In this document: piece after piece, positions 26,871 to 36,357 of the stretch
How positions within the stretch are numbered: the stretch's first letter is position 1
Layout of the letters: every line of letters begins with the position of its first letter
Notes under the pieces: model-generated
What the model was told of the DNA's origin: nothing
The model's database searches: none
What the model saw: only the letters and a program-made list of their open reading frames with translations
Origin: an uncultured Lutibacter sp.
Lineage (GTDB): Bacteria > Bacteroidota > Bacteroidia > Flavobacteriales > Flavobacteriaceae
DNA length: 64,000 nucleotides
NCBI RefSeq assembly: GCF_947495725.1
Contig: NZ_CANLZZ010000001.1
Span: 558,001 to 622,000, forward strand
Direction of reading: 5' to 3'
Program-made: the position numbers and the translations under genes

Positions 26871-29252
26871 ATGTTTGTACTAAAAAGAGACGGAAGAAAA
26901 GAACCGGTAATGTTCGATAAAATTACTGCTAGAGTAAGAAAAATGTGTTATGGCTTAAATAAACTTGTAGATCCTGTAAAAGTTGCAATGAGAGTTATTG
27001 AAGGCCTTTATGATGGTGTTACTACTTCCGAACTCGATAATTTAGCCGCAGAAACAGCAGCTACCATGACAGTACAACATCCAGATTATGCAAAACTTGC
27101 TGCAAGAATTGCCGTATCAAACCTTCATAAAAACACCAAAAAATCTTTTTCTGATGTAATGACGGATTTATACAACTATGTAAATCCACGAACAGGGAAT
27201 AAAGCTCCATTACTATCTGATGAAGTTTACAAAGTTATTATGGAAAACTCTGCAAAATTAGACTCTACCATAATATACAATAGAGACTTTAATTACGATT
27301 ATTTTGGTTTTAAAACATTGGAACGTTCGTATTTATTAAAACTGAATGGTGAAATTGCAGAGCGACCTCAACATATGTTAATGCGTGTTGCAGTTGGAAT
27401 TCATTTAAATGATATTGATGAAGCCATTGAGACTTATGAATTAATGTCTAAAAAAATATTTACACACGCCACACCAACATTATTTAACTCGGGAACTCCA
27501 AAACCACAAATGTCATCTTGTTTCTTATTACAAATACAAGACGATAGTATTGATGGAATTTATGATACCTTAAAACAAACAGCAAAAATATCACAATCAG
27601 CTGGTGGAATTGGTTTATCTATACATAATGTCCGCGCAACAGGTTCATACATTCGTGGCACAAATGGAACTTCGAACGGAATTATTCCAATGCTAAAAGT
27701 CTATAACGATACTGCACGGTATGTAGATCAAGGAGGAGGAAAACGTAAAGGTTCTTTCGCAATTTACATGGAACCTTGGCACGCTGATGTATTTGAATTT
27801 TTAGATTTACGTAAAAATACAGGTGCAGAAGAAATGCGAGCACGTGATTTATTTTACGCTATGTGGATTCCAGATTTATTTATGAAACGAGTTGAGGAAG
27901 ATGGAGAATGGACATTAATGTGTCCAAATGAATGCCCACATTTATTTGACACTTATGGCGACGAATTTGAAAAACTATATACAAGCTACGAACAAATTGG
28001 AAAAGGTAGAAAAACAATTAAAGCTCGTGATCTTTGGGAAAAAATATTAGAAGCTCAAATTGAAACTGGGAATCCTTATATGTTATATAAAGATTCTGCA
28101 AACAGAAAATCGAACCAAAAAAATTTAGGAACCATTCGTTCTTCAAATTTATGTACCGAAATTATGGAATACACAGCAAAAGATGAAGTTGCAGTTTGTA
28201 ACTTGGCCTCTATTGCTATACCTATGTTTATTGAACAAGATAAAGATGGAAATAAATTCTTTAATCATAAAAAACTATTTAAAGTAACTAAAAAAATTAC
28301 ACGAAATTTAGATACAGTAATTGATCGAAATTACTATCCTGTAAAAGAAGCTGAAAATTCAAATTTCCGTCACCGCCCAATTGGACTTGGTATACAAGGA
28401 TTGGCCGATGCCTTTATTATGTTACGTATGCCTTTTACAAGTGATGAAGCAAAAAAATTAAATGAAGAAATTTTTGAAACAATATATTTTGCAGCAGTAA
28501 CCTCATCAATGGAGATTGCAACTGCTAAAGGAGCATACTCCACTTTTAAAGGTTCTCCAATGTCTAAGGGAGAATTCCAATTTAATATGTGGGGCGTTTC
28601 AGAAGATGATTTAAGTGGGCGTTGGGATTGGAAATCTTTACGTAAGAAGGTAATAAAAAATGGGGTAAGAAATTCATTATTAGTAGCTCCAATGCCAACA
28701 GCTTCCACATCACAAATATTAGGAAATAATGAAGCATTTGAGCCTTATACTTCAAATATTTATACACGAAGAGTTTTAAGCGGTGAATATATTGTTGTAA
28801 ACAAACATTTACTTGAAGATCTTGTTGAACTAGGTTTATGGAATACAGAAATGAAAGAAAGTATTATGCGTGCTAATGGTTCTGTTCAGCATATTGATGT
28901 AATTCCACAAGAATTGAAAGATTTATATAAAACAGTTTGGGAAATGAGTATGAAAGATATTATTGATATGTCTCGTCAAAGAGGTTATTTTATAGATCAG
29001 TCTCAGTCGCTAAACTTATTTATGCAAGATGCTAATTATTCAAAATTAACATCTATGCATTTTTATGCGTGGAAAAGTGGTTTAAAAACAGGAATGTATT
29101 ATCTACGTACAAAAAGTGCTGTAAATGCAATTCAATTTACAGTTTCTAAGGAAAAGAAAGTGGAAGATACACCATTAACACCTGAAGAGTTAAAAGCAAT
29201 GTTAATTGCATCACAAAATAATCCAGATGATTGCGAAATGTGCGGTTCTTAA
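26871..29252 (+). CDS. nrdA: Class Ia ribonucleotide reductase, large (catalytic) subunit
   Basis: Reduces ribonucleoside diphosphates to the deoxy forms. The 793 residues include one complete N-terminal ATP-cone (residues 1-95, [17 protein letters not shown]) for dATP feedback. Catalytic parts: MSSCFLLQI (first redox Cys), [11 protein letters not shown] (thiyl Cys with the Asn and Glu), CNLASIAI (second redox Cys) and [18 protein letters not shown] (phosphate binding). The C-terminal tail ends DDCEMCGS, the CxxC that exchanges with thioredoxin or glutaredoxin. Cotranscribed with nrdB and followed by a terminator. Confidence 0.97.
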   Translation: MFVLKRDGRKEPVMFDKITARVRKMCYGLNKLVDPVKVAMRVIEGLYDGVTTSELDNLAAETAATMTVQHPDYAKLAARIAVSNLHKNTKKSFSDVMTDLYNYVNPRTGNKAPLLSDEVYKVIMENSAKLDSTIIYNRDFNYDYFGFKTLERSYLLKLNGEIAERPQHMLMRVAVGIHLNDIDEAIETYELMSKKIFTHATPTLFNSGTPKPQMSSCFLLQIQDDSIDGIYDTLKQTAKISQSAGGIGLSIHNVRATGSYIRGTNGTSNGIIPMLKVYNDTARYVDQGGGKRKGSFAIYMEPWHADVFEFLDLRKNTGAEEMRARDLFYAMWIPDLFMKRVEEDGEWTLMCPNECPHLFDTYGDEFEKLYTSYEQIGKGRKTIKARDLWEKILEAQIETGNPYMLYKDSANRKSNQKNLGTIRSSNLCTEIMEYTAKDEVAVCNLASIAIPMFIEQDKDGNKFFNHKKLFKVTKKITRNLDTVIDRNYYPVKEAENSNFRHRPIGLGIQGLADAFIMLRMPFTSDEAKKLNEEIFETIYFAAVTSSMEIATAKGAYSTFKGSPMSKGEFQFNMWGVSEDDLSGRWDWKSLRKKVIKNGVRNSLLVAPMPTASTSQILGNNEAFEPYTSNIYTRRVLSGEYIVVNKHLLEDLVELGLWNTEMKESIMRANGSVQHIDVIPQELKDLYKTVWEMSMKDIIDMSRQRGYFIDQSQSLNLFMQDANYSKLTSMHFYAWKSGLKTGMYYLRTKSAVNAIQFTVSKEKKVEDTPLTPEELKAMLIASQNNPDDCEMCGS

Positions 29253-29272
29253 TTATATCAATGTTAATATCT

Positions 29273-29281
29273 TGTGAATAA
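29273..29281 (-). promoter_or_regulatory. Second DnaA-box-like 9-mer, after nrdA
   Basis: Minus strand reads TTATTCACA again, 21 bp after the nrdA stop and in the same orientation as the one before nrdB. In AT-rich DNA this may be coincidence. Confidence 0.25.
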
Positions 29282-29403
29282 AAATATTAATTATAAAAAA
29301 TATCACCTCTAAATTTATAGATATTTGCTGTAATTAATATTTTGTTCTTTAAGAACTATTTAAGTAAAGTTATAAGCTGAATAAATAGTCAACCCAATAG
29401 ATG

Positions 29404-29433
29404 GAGTCTCATTTTTAAATGAGACTCTTTTTT
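29404..29433 (+). terminator. Terminator after nrdA
   Basis: Perfect 11-bp stem GAGTCTCATTT/AAATGAGACTC with a 2-base formal loop and a 6-T tract on the plus strand. Confidence 0.88.
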
Positions 29434-29461
29434 ATTAAAAAACATTCAATAAAAGAAACTA

Positions 29462-29497
29462 AAAAATCCCTATCAAAATTATTTGATAGGGATTTTT
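29462..29497. terminator. Terminator after the PiT-PhoU gene
   Basis: 16-bp perfect stem AAAAATCCCTATCAAA/TTTGATAGGGATTTTT with a 4-base loop, lying 25 bp past the end of the minus-strand phosphate transporter. Symmetric A/T runs make it bidirectional. Confidence 0.88.
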
Positions 29498-29521
29498 AGT
29501 AATTTACTGTTTTATTTTTAC

Positions 29522-31780
29522 TTACTTCTTGTTAGAATATAGTTCTAATAAATCCATTATAGCTTTTATTAGATCTTCTGTTTCTAACAAAATACTAAAG
29601 TATAATGTAGTGTTTTTAGGACTAGATTCTGTAGTTCTAGTACGTTCAACTTGCTTTTGAGCATATGCAGAAACATCGTTTAACAAACCTTGTTTCTCTT
29701 CTATAATAGAAGATATTTGATCAAAAGAACGCGAATCAAAAATTGTTCTAATCTTTCCAAACAAATGTTTCAGTTTTTCGTCAATTTCTTTTAATTCTTT
29801 TGCCTGATTAACTTTTAATCCTTTGTGATTATTATTAATATGCTTATGACTTACTTTTGAAATAAATGATACAGATTGAGCAATATCTTGTAAATCTCCA
29901 ATAACATCTATATAGAACTTACTAGCACTTAAAGACGATTCATCTAAGTTTTTAATAAAATAGAAAATATTATTTTGTAAATCTTCAATTTCATGCTCTA
30001 ATTTTACAACTGTATTTTTTGCCTTTTTAAGCGTTGGTAAATCTTGTTTTATTAACCCGTTAATGGTATTTTCATTAATTTTACTAACTCTTTTTAAAAC
30101 TTTAGAAATATTATCAGCACTTTCTTCAATAACACCTTTTACAGATTTACTTTCTGTTCTGTTTAAACTATCTTCAGCTTTAATCTCCTTAGACTTTTTA
30201 AGATGATTTAAGGAGTTTCTAACTAATAAAACTACCGCCAATAATAATAAAATAGCAATCATTGTAGGCCCGCCTAAATAAATTAAATAGGCTGCAACTC
30301 CCGAGGCTATAAAAGCACTTATAGCAGTAAAAAACCAACCACCAATTACATTTAAAACACCTGCAACTCTATAAACTGCACTTTCACTACCCCAAGCTCT
30401 ATCAGCTAAAGAAGTACCCATTGCAACCATAAAAGTTACGTATGTTGTAGATAGTGGTAATTTATAAGATGTCGCAATTGAAATTAAAACTCCGGCAACC
30501 ATAAGGTTTACCGCAGCACGCACTAAATCAAAGGCTGGTAATTCATGAGTTTTACCGTGCACTAATTCAATTACTGGTTTTTCAAATTGCTTGTCAATTT
30601 TTTCTTCAATTTTGTTAGGAATAAGCGCAGAAAAATATTTTGAAGTTAATATTGATCCTCTAACTAATACTCTAGATAAAAAAGTTGGTTGAAAACGCTC
30701 CTTGCCATCTCCTTCTCTAGATAAATTAATTTCGGTTTCTGCAACATATCTAGCTTTTCTTGAAAACCAAATAGTTAAAACCATTACTAACCCTGATCCA
30801 AAAAGTAAAAATGTAGGAGTGGCAACTTTTTGACCTAAAACATCCATTGCAAATTCTGATGCTGGTATCCCAGAGCCAGTCCAAGCTTCATAAGATTGCC
30901 ATGCAGCAATAGGAACTCCAATAAAGTTTACTAAATCGTTCCCTGCAAAAGCCAATGCTAATGCAAATGTACCAACGATAATGATAATTTTAAAAATATT
31001 AATTTTAAAGAATTTTATTAAAATATAAGACAAAGCTGACCAGATTACAAAACTAACTGCAACAATTGACAAAACATTGTTTTCTAAAAAATCTTTAATT
31101 GTAGCACCTCCAAATAAGTCAAAACTTTGTTTTGCGATATCTGCTCCTTTAATTCCTTTCATAAGAATAAAATAAACCATTGCTGTTAACGCAACTCCGC
31201 CAAACAAGGCACCTACCCACTTAGCTTTTTTCTCAAAGTTAAACGATAATAACAAACGAGAAACATATTGAACAAATGCACCTACCGAGAATGCAACTAC
31301 CACCGAAAGCAGTATTCCAAATATAATTTGCGTTGCTTTTGATGTATTTATATAGTTTGTTAACGTCGAAAAATCACCCCCATCAGCTCCAATTTTAATC
31401 AAAGCAACAGCAACAGCAGCTCCTAATAATTCAAATACAATTGAAACCGTTGTAGAGGTAGGCATTCCTAGAGTATTGAAAAAATCGAGCAGTAGAATAT
31501 CTGTAATCATTACCGCCATAAAAATAATCATGATATCACTAAACATGAACATTCCTGGGTTAAAGATCCCTTTTCTGGCAACTTCCATCATTCCACTAGA
31601 GAATACTGCTCCACAAGCAATACCAATACTTGCAACAATCATAATAGTTCGAAATGAAACCGCTTTTGATCCAATTGCTGAATTTAAAAAGTTCACAGCA
31701 TCATTACTTACACCAACAACCAAATCAGCAATAGCTAAAATTGCAAGTGCAACAATCATTAATAAATAAATATTATCCAT
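29522..31780 (-). CDS. PiT-family inorganic phosphate transporter fused to a PhoU-like domain
   Basis: 752-residue inner-membrane symporter that imports phosphate. The N-terminal 520 residues hold two inverted PiT repeats: NDAVNFLNSAIGSKAVSFR with GMPTSTTVSIVFELLG, and GNDLVNFIGVPIAAW with KLPLSTTYVTFMVAMGTSLAD. Residues about 540-752 are soluble, helical and coil-rich and resemble PhoU, presumably a built-in regulator; many Bacteroidota PiT proteins carry this fusion, while classic PiT (about 500 residues) does not. Upstream is a Pho-box-like direct repeat with GTTATTTG as -7 element, so expression probably rises when phosphate is short. It is divergent from a second phosphate transporter gene. 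Confidence 0.92.
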   Translation of the reverse strand: MDNIYLLMIVALAILAIADLVVGVSNDAVNFLNSAIGSKAVSFRTIMIVASIGIACGAVFSSGMMEVARKGIFNPGMFMFSDIMIIFMAVMITDILLLDFFNTLGMPTSTTVSIVFELLGAAVAVALIKIGADGGDFSTLTNYINTSKATQIIFGILLSVVVAFSVGAFVQYVSRLLLSFNFEKKAKWVGALFGGVALTAMVYFILMKGIKGADIAKQSFDLFGGATIKDFLENNVLSIVAVSFVIWSALSYILIKFFKINIFKIIIIVGTFALALAFAGNDLVNFIGVPIAAWQSYEAWTGSGIPASEFAMDVLGQKVATPTFLLFGSGLVMVLTIWFSRKARYVAETEINLSREGDGKERFQPTFLSRVLVRGSILTSKYFSALIPNKIEEKIDKQFEKPVIELVHGKTHELPAFDLVRAAVNLMVAGVLISIATSYKLPLSTTYVTFMVAMGTSLADRAWGSESAVYRVAGVLNVIGGWFFTAISAFIASGVAAYLIYLGGPTMIAILLLLAVVLLVRNSLNHLKKSKEIKAEDSLNRTESKSVKGVIEESADNISKVLKRVSKINENTINGLIKQDLPTLKKAKNTVVKLEHEIEDLQNNIFYFIKNLDESSLSASKFYIDVIGDLQDIAQSVSFISKVSHKHINNNHKGLKVNQAKELKEIDEKLKHLFGKIRTIFDSRSFDQISSIIEEKQGLLNDVSAYAQKQVERTRTTESSPKNTTLYFSILLETEDLIKAIMDLLELYSNKK

Positions 31781-32184
31781 TTTTTAGATTTTAAAAAGTA
31801 AATTTAATAAGTTAATTGATATTATACTAGATAAAAAACTTATATCTTCAGAATTTCTGTAGAAGTTGTTAAAAAAAGAAATTGCTAAAACCAATTTTGT
31901 GTTTTTCAATATTAGTATTCGTTTTGTCACTGCAAATAACTAAAAGATTTACGAGTCTAATGTTATCCAAATGTTAACATTTATCGTAAATACCACCAAA
32001 GTTAAAATACGATGATAAATATCACTTTAAACCTTAATCTTTTGAGGTGCAAATTTTATTAAACAGTTAGTTATAAATGTATTTTAAATATTATTTTATT
32101 GTTAATAAACTGGTTAACTTCCAATCTTCGAAACTTTTTTTATTTTAATTAAAATCTGTATGTTTAGTACTTATTACACATTCT
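31781..32184. other. 404-bp divergent intergenic region between two phosphate transporter genes
   Basis: Holds the Pho-type promoter of the minus-strand PiT gene at 31933-31977, leaving a 5' untranslated region of about 145 bases for that gene. For the plus-strand Na/Pi gene I see only a weak TATGTTTA element near 32159-32166 and no phased direct repeat. No coding frame or RNA gene is apparent. Confidence 0.6.
31933..31977 (-). promoter_or_regulatory. Pho-box-like promoter of the PiT-PhoU gene
   Basis: Minus strand: direct repeats TTAACAT and ATAACAT separated by 4 bp (TTGG) at 31960-31977, then 19 bp, then GTTATTTG at 31933-31940 as -7 element. The 7+4+7 geometry is that of PhoB boxes, and 19 bp equals the 8-bp spacing of the neighbouring promoters plus one 11-bp unit. 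The sequence after the -7 (GTTATTTGCAGTGACAAAA) is nearly the same as in the porin promoter. Confidence 0.7.
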
Positions 32185-33966
32185 ATGATTAGAAAAATTT
32201 TTTTCGGAGTATTTTTATCGCTTTTAGCGGTTATATTATATTTTAATCCAAATTTTAAAACAATTTCAGCAGGAGTTGCTATTTTACTTTTTGGAATGAT
32301 AATGCTTGAAGAAGGTTTTAGAGTTTTTACAAAAGGACCTCTTCAAAATATTTTAAAAAAGGCTACCGATAAATTATATAAAAGTATTACAGCAGGTGCA
32401 TTGGTAACTGCTTTAATTCAATCTAGTTCTTTAGTTTCTGTAATTACAATTTCTTTTATTAGTGCAGGTTTAATAAGTTTATCAGGAGGGTTAGGTCTTA
32501 TTTTTGGAGCAAATATTGGAACCACAACCACGGCCTGGTTAGTTGCCGGCTTCGGATTAAAAATAAAAATTTCTACATTGGCTATGCCAATGTTAATATT
32601 TGGATTAATTTTTTCTTTTCAAAAAAAAGTAGCATTAAAAGGTATAGGCAATGTGTTAGCTGGGCTAGGATTCTTTTTTCTTGGAATTCATTACATGAAA
32701 GAAGGATTTGATGTATTTAAAGAATATATAGATTTAACTCAATTTGCTGTTTCGGGTTTTTTAGGGGTTTTAATTTATGCCGGATTGGGAGTTATAATTA
32801 CAACTATTTTACAATCGAGTAGTGCAACATTGGCCTTAATATTAACCGCATTAGCAGCCGGACAAATTGAATATGAAAATGCACTTGCTTTAGCAATTGG
32901 AGCAAATATTGGAACAACTATTACAGCTGTTCTTGGTTCTATAGGCTCAAACATTGCAGGTAAACGATTGGCTGGTGCCCATTTTATATTTAATGTCTCT
33001 ACTGGATTAATTGCTCTAGTATTAATTTTTCCGTTAGCTAGGTTAGTAAACTACTTAGCCAACTTACTTAATATTGCTTCTAATGATTTTACTCTAAAAC
33101 TCGCATTATTTCATACTATTTTCAATATTTTAGGTGTGCTTATAATGATTCCGTTTATTAATTCTTTGGGAAAACTATTATTAAAGATTTTTAAAGAAAA
33201 AAGGGATAAAGATATTGACGAACCAAAATACTTAAACGAAGCAGTTTTAGAGTTTCCAGGGACAGCCATAACTGCATTGATTAATGAATCTAAATTTTTA
33301 TTTAAAAATGCCATTTTTGAAATTGTTGCTCACGGATTAAACATTCACAAAACAGATATACAATCAGATTTAAAAATTAAAAAAATTATTGCAAAATCTA
33401 CTTCTGATATGGAAACAGATGTAGAGAATTTATATTACAAAAAAGTAAAAACTATTTATGGTGAAATTTTAAGATATGCAACTACTGCTCAAAGTAATTT
33501 AAAACTTACTAAAAAACAAAATAGCGCAGTTACAGACATAAAAATTGCAAATAGAAAAATGGTTGAAATTATTAAGGATGTTAGAGAATTAAACAAAAAC
33601 ATAACACTTTCATTATCTTCTGTAAATCCTCATTTATTAAAAGAATACGACAGCTTTAGAAAAAAAGCCACAAAAGTATTACGAATAATATATTTATTTA
33701 GAACTGAAGAAAACCCCGAAAAATATGCTGAGAAACTTCAAGAATTAAAAGTTGATGCTAAAGAAAGTATTCGCCAAAGTAATAAATCTATAGACAAATT
33801 GATACGTAAAGATTTAATTTCTGCTGAAATGGCTGCTTCTTTATTTAATGATAATACTAATGTTAATGATATGATTAAAAAGCTAATTGAGGTTGCTGAA
33901 CTATTGTATGGTAAAAAAGATTCTCTTTTTGAAAATGGGAAAGAAAAAAAGAAAAAAAAGAAATAA
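32185..33966 (+). CDS. Na/Pi cotransporter family protein with PhoU-like C-terminus
   Basis: 593-residue membrane protein of the NptA/SLC34-like group, which couples phosphate movement to sodium. Both inverted-repeat signatures are present: ALIQSSSLVSVITIS (QSSS at 79-82) and TILQSSSATLALIL near residue 210, each followed by GANIGTT-type helices (GLIFGANIGTTTTAWL, LAIGANIGTTITAVLGS). Residues about 370-575 form a PhoU-like helical domain, and the protein ends in a Lys run. Divergent from the PiT gene but without a clear Pho box of its own. The direction of phosphate movement is not decided by sequence: some bacterial relatives export phosphate. Confidence 0.88.
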   Translation: MIRKIFFGVFLSLLAVILYFNPNFKTISAGVAILLFGMIMLEEGFRVFTKGPLQNILKKATDKLYKSITAGALVTALIQSSSLVSVITISFISAGLISLSGGLGLIFGANIGTTTTAWLVAGFGLKIKISTLAMPMLIFGLIFSFQKKVALKGIGNVLAGLGFFFLGIHYMKEGFDVFKEYIDLTQFAVSGFLGVLIYAGLGVIITTILQSSSATLALILTALAAGQIEYENALALAIGANIGTTITAVLGSIGSNIAGKRLAGAHFIFNVSTGLIALVLIFPLARLVNYLANLLNIASNDFTLKLALFHTIFNILGVLIMIPFINSLGKLLLKIFKEKRDKDIDEPKYLNEAVLEFPGTAITALINESKFLFKNAIFEIVAHGLNIHKTDIQSDLKIKKIIAKSTSDMETDVENLYYKKVKTIYGEILRYATTAQSNLKLTKKQNSAVTDIKIANRKMVEIIKDVRELNKNITLSLSSVNPHLLKEYDSFRKKATKVLRIIYLFRTEENPEKYAEKLQELKVDAKESIRQSNKSIDKLIRKDLISAEMAASLFNDNTNVNDMIKKLIEVAELLYGKKDSLFENGKEKKKKKK

Positions 33967-33999
33967 TTAGTCAAATTTATAAAGACTATAATATTGCAT

Positions 34000-34031
34000 A
34001 AAAAAAGACCGCTAAAAAGCGGTCTTTTTTT
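34000..34031. terminator. Bidirectional terminator between the Na/Pi gene and the porin gene
   Basis: Stem with core AGACCGCT/AGCGGTCT, a 4-base loop, and A7/T7 flanks, lying between two convergent genes. Confidence 0.9.
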
Positions 34032-34049
34032 AATAATAAATATGACAAT

Positions 34050-35240
34050 TTAAAAATGTAATTCCACTTGAAATCTATACATTAACTCATTATTTCCTCC
34101 AGACACTTCTAAATGACTAATATCTGTTTGGAATTTTAAACTGTGTCCTACAATATATTTTGAAAGTCCTAAAGTATATTGACTTTCTGGATTTTTACCT
34201 GTAATAGCTTTATCTAACTCAATATTTGTGTAACGTCCTGAAATCTCCCAGTCTTTATTTAATAAAAATCCGGTTTGTAAGTTAAAACCTCGTCCTACCT
34301 GAACCTCATCTCCAGTTAATGAACCATCTGAATTTTTTGCAAAAGGATCATCAGCTGTTCTATCTGAATATTCAGCCATAAAAGAAAATCCGTTGTATTT
34401 AAACATTGCATCAACAAATAGTGTATTTATGTTTGTTTCAAAAAAACCATAATCTGTTGCCATATATGATCCTTGATTACTTCTAGTTTTAACTGCATTA
34501 TTATTGTGGTCGTAACTTACAGCCAATGACAATTTTGGTTTTTCCTCTCTTTGTAAATCGGCTCCTTTATAATCTCCTTTTCCAGAAAAACTTCCAAATG
34601 GAAACATTTCAATACGTCCAGTGTATTGATGCCCACCAAGATTACCTGTAGTTATATTTCTACCTTCACCTTGAGCCATTGAAAATATTTCTTTTACAAT
34701 AAATTTCTCGGTTAAATTAAAATGGTGTCTTAATTGGAAACCAAAATCACGATCTATAGTAAAACGACTATTTAACAAAGATCTATCAACTTGTTGCAAA
34801 TTTGCTGATGAAATAACACGCTCTCTATTACCAGGTAATTTTCCTTGACCAAACCAAAGTTCGAAGTTTTGATAAAAATTCCATTTTAACTGCGCATCCA
34901 AGATATATCTAGGCGCATTACTGGTAAACGGAGAAGCCCCAGACAAGTCTCTATTAGATAAACCTAATTCAATTTTATACTTTAATTTTGGACTGTAAGC
35001 AAAACCATCAAATTTTAATCTGGCCCTTCTTGCTAAAAAATTCGCTTCACTTTTTCCTCCCTCTTCCCAAGTTGACATTCCCAATAGTTGAACCCTTAAT
35101 CCAACTTTCATATCCCAACTGTTATCTTTTCCTACAAGATTAAAAAGTCCTTTACCAAATTTTGAAGAGTTAGCTTCTTGTGAATGAGATAATGATATGG
35201 TGCACAACCATATCATTATAAGTGCTACTTTGATTTTCAT
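34050..35240 (-). CDS. Porin_O_P family outer-membrane porin (phosphate-selective porin type)
   Basis: 396-residue beta-barrel protein with a signal peptide (1-20, ending SHSQ). The barrel shows alternating amphipathic strands and ends in FQVELHF, a C-terminal Phe typical for outer-membrane insertion. Conserved Porin_O_P landmarks include WDMKVGLRVQLLGM, RRARLKFDGFAYSPKLKYKIELGLSNRD and ELWFGQGKLPGNRERVISSANLQ. Family members include the polyphosphate/phosphate porins OprO and OprP. Selectivity depends on loop Arg/Lys residues I cannot judge here, but a Pho-box-like promoter and phosphate-transporter neighbours support phosphate or pyrophosphate uptake. Confidence 0.87.
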   Translation of the reverse strand: MKIKVALIMIWLCTISLSHSQEANSSKFGKGLFNLVGKDNSWDMKVGLRVQLLGMSTWEEGGKSEANFLARRARLKFDGFAYSPKLKYKIELGLSNRDLSGASPFTSNAPRYILDAQLKWNFYQNFELWFGQGKLPGNRERVISSANLQQVDRSLLNSRFTIDRDFGFQLRHHFNLTEKFIVKEIFSMAQGEGRNITTGNLGGHQYTGRIEMFPFGSFSGKGDYKGADLQREEKPKLSLAVSYDHNNNAVKTRSNQGSYMATDYGFFETNINTLFVDAMFKYNGFSFMAEYSDRTADDPFAKNSDGSLTGDEVQVGRGFNLQTGFLLNKDWEISGRYTNIELDKAITGKNPESQYTLGLSKYIVGHSLKFQTDISHLEVSGGNNELMYRFQVELHF

Positions 35241-35263
35241 TTTAAATATCGTTTTTGTCGCTG

Positions 35264-35297
35264 CAAATAACTTAATCTAATGTAAAGTTAATGTAAC
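35264..35297 (-). promoter_or_regulatory. Pho-box-like promoter of the porin gene
   Basis: Minus strand: direct repeats GTTACAT and TTTACAT with a 4-bp spacer (TAAC) at 35280-35297, then 8 bp, then GTTATTTG at 35264-35271. The box occupies the place of the -33 element, as PhoB boxes do at activated promoters. The ATG is 24 bp downstream. Confidence 0.75.
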
Positions 35298-35553
35298 TTT
35301 ATTGTTATTTTACAATTATTTCCTTTATTTCTCTATTTTTTATTTATAATTAGTTAATATTTCTATAACATTACTTTAGTTAACTTAAAATAAGTAATTG
35401 AGTAGCTTTAATTTTGAAGTAATGTTTTTTGTTAACTAACTTTTTAAGAAACGAAATACCAATAAATATTAACTTTCCATTTAATACAATTAATATTGTA
35501 TATGAGCTAATGCATACTTCTTTAATAAAAATTTAGGAATGGGACTAAAAATA

Positions 35554-35579
35554 AAGACCACCAAAGATTTGGTGGTCTT
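35554..35579 (-). terminator. Orphan terminator-like hairpin
   Basis: 12-bp perfect stem AAGACCACCAAA/TTTGGTGGTCTT with a 2-base formal loop. On the minus strand it is followed by a U-rich tail (TTTATTTTTAG); on the plus strand it is not. No annotated gene ends here, so it may mark the 3' end of an unannotated minus-strand transcript. Confidence 0.5.
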
Positions 35580-35824
35580 CTCATTTCAAATTACTGTTGA
35601 CAAAAACGAATATTATATGAAATGTGTACTGTATTTAAAATACGACACAAATATTACATGAAATTTATATTTCTATATGAACAAATTATCATGAAATTAT
35701 TAAGTTTTATAGGTGCTTTTTCACAAACTATATCATTAATTTTCAATTAACCAAATTTTAGACCCTTTTCATTGAAGTGTGTATATAACTGTTTTACAGG
35801 TATTTAAATGATTTGATTAAAAAC

Positions 35825-35880
35825 TTAATGTAAACTTAATGTTAAGTTTAGGTTTATTATATGTAAAGTTAATATATTTG
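35825..35880 (+). promoter_or_regulatory. Pho-box-like promoter of the MORN-like gene
   Basis: Perfect direct repeats TTAATGT-AAAC-TTAATGT at 35825-35842, then 30 bp, then TATATTTG at 35873-35880, a perfect TAnnTTTG. The 30-bp distance equals 8 plus two 11-bp units, and weaker repeats (TTTAGGT, TATATGT) fill the interval with the same period. Confidence 0.65.
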
Positions 35881-35922
35881 AATTATTAAATAACTAAAAT
35901 TAATTTTAAAAAATATATAGAT

Positions 35923-36270
35923 ATGAAAACACTTTTAAACATAGTATTATTATTATTTTGTGTAACAACTTTTGCTCAAGAACAAAAAGTAGATTATAAA
36001 AAAACGGATAACAATCTTGTAAAAGCTACTTATTATTTTACAACTAATACATCTGTTATTGAAAAAGAAGGTTTTTTTAATAAAGATGGTAAATTACATG
36101 GTATTTGGACAAGTTATGATTTAGCAGGAAACAAAACAACAGTTGCTGAATACAAGAATGGTGTAAAGGAAGGTGTTTGGACTTATTTTAAAGAAGACAA
36201 AATAAATATGGTAACTTACAATAATAATAAAATAATTAAAGTAGAGGAAAAAGCTTTGGTGGTTAATTAA
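35923..36270 (+). CDS. Small exported MORN-like repeat protein
   Basis: 115 residues with a signal peptide (1-18, ending TTFAQ). The mature part has MORN/YwqK-type repeats: FFNKDGKLHGIWTSYDLAGNKTTVAEYKNG and VKEGVWTYFKEDKINMVTYNNNK. Relatives are sometimes labelled as adenylyltransferases or antitoxins in databases, but no nucleotide-binding motif is present, so I reject those labels. It lies between the porin and the beta-helix lipoprotein and has its own Pho-box-like promoter, implying a role in phosphate-starved cells that is otherwise unknown. Confidence 0.78.
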   Translation: MKTLLNIVLLLFCVTTFAQEQKVDYKKTDNNLVKATYYFTTNTSVIEKEGFFNKDGKLHGIWTSYDLAGNKTTVAEYKNGVKEGVWTYFKEDKINMVTYNNNKIIKVEEKALVVN

Positions 36271-36295
36271 CTGCTAATAAATTAATGTTCTAAAT

Positions 36296-36333
36296 AAAAA
36301 AAGGTGCAACGATTAATCGTTACACCTTTTTTT
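36296..36333. terminator. Bidirectional terminator after the MORN-like gene
   Basis: Long near-perfect palindrome: GGTG, one mismatch, AACGATTAATCGTT, one mismatch, CACC, flanked by A7 and T7. It lies between convergent genes. Confidence 0.88.
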
Positions 36334-36357
36334 ATTGATTCAGGTTTTTAAATTATG

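Larger units (their letters stand above)
35241..35922. other. 682-bp intergenic region between the porin and MORN-like genes
   Basis: The longest gene-free stretch in the window. It contains the porin promoter (35264-35297, minus), the MORN-like gene promoter (35825-35880, plus) and an isolated terminator-like hairpin at 35554-35579. Between these I see no reading frame with coding character; a small RNA on the minus strand ending at the hairpin is possible. Confidence 0.6.

Noticed and set aside
31978-32184. A Pho box for the plus-strand Na/Pi cotransporter gene
   Set aside because: TTAACAT-TTAT-CGTAAAT and TTAATAA-ACTG-GTTAACT can be found, but neither has a -7 element at 8, 19 or 30 bp.
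35923-36270. Adenylyltransferase or antitoxin label for the MORN-like protein
   Set aside because: Only a signal peptide and MORN-type repeats are visible; no nucleotide-binding motif or partner toxin gene.
29462-36333. Symmetric hairpins in this region as a CRISPR-like or mobile repeat
   Set aside because: Each stem sequence is different and each lies just past a gene end; they are ordinary terminators.
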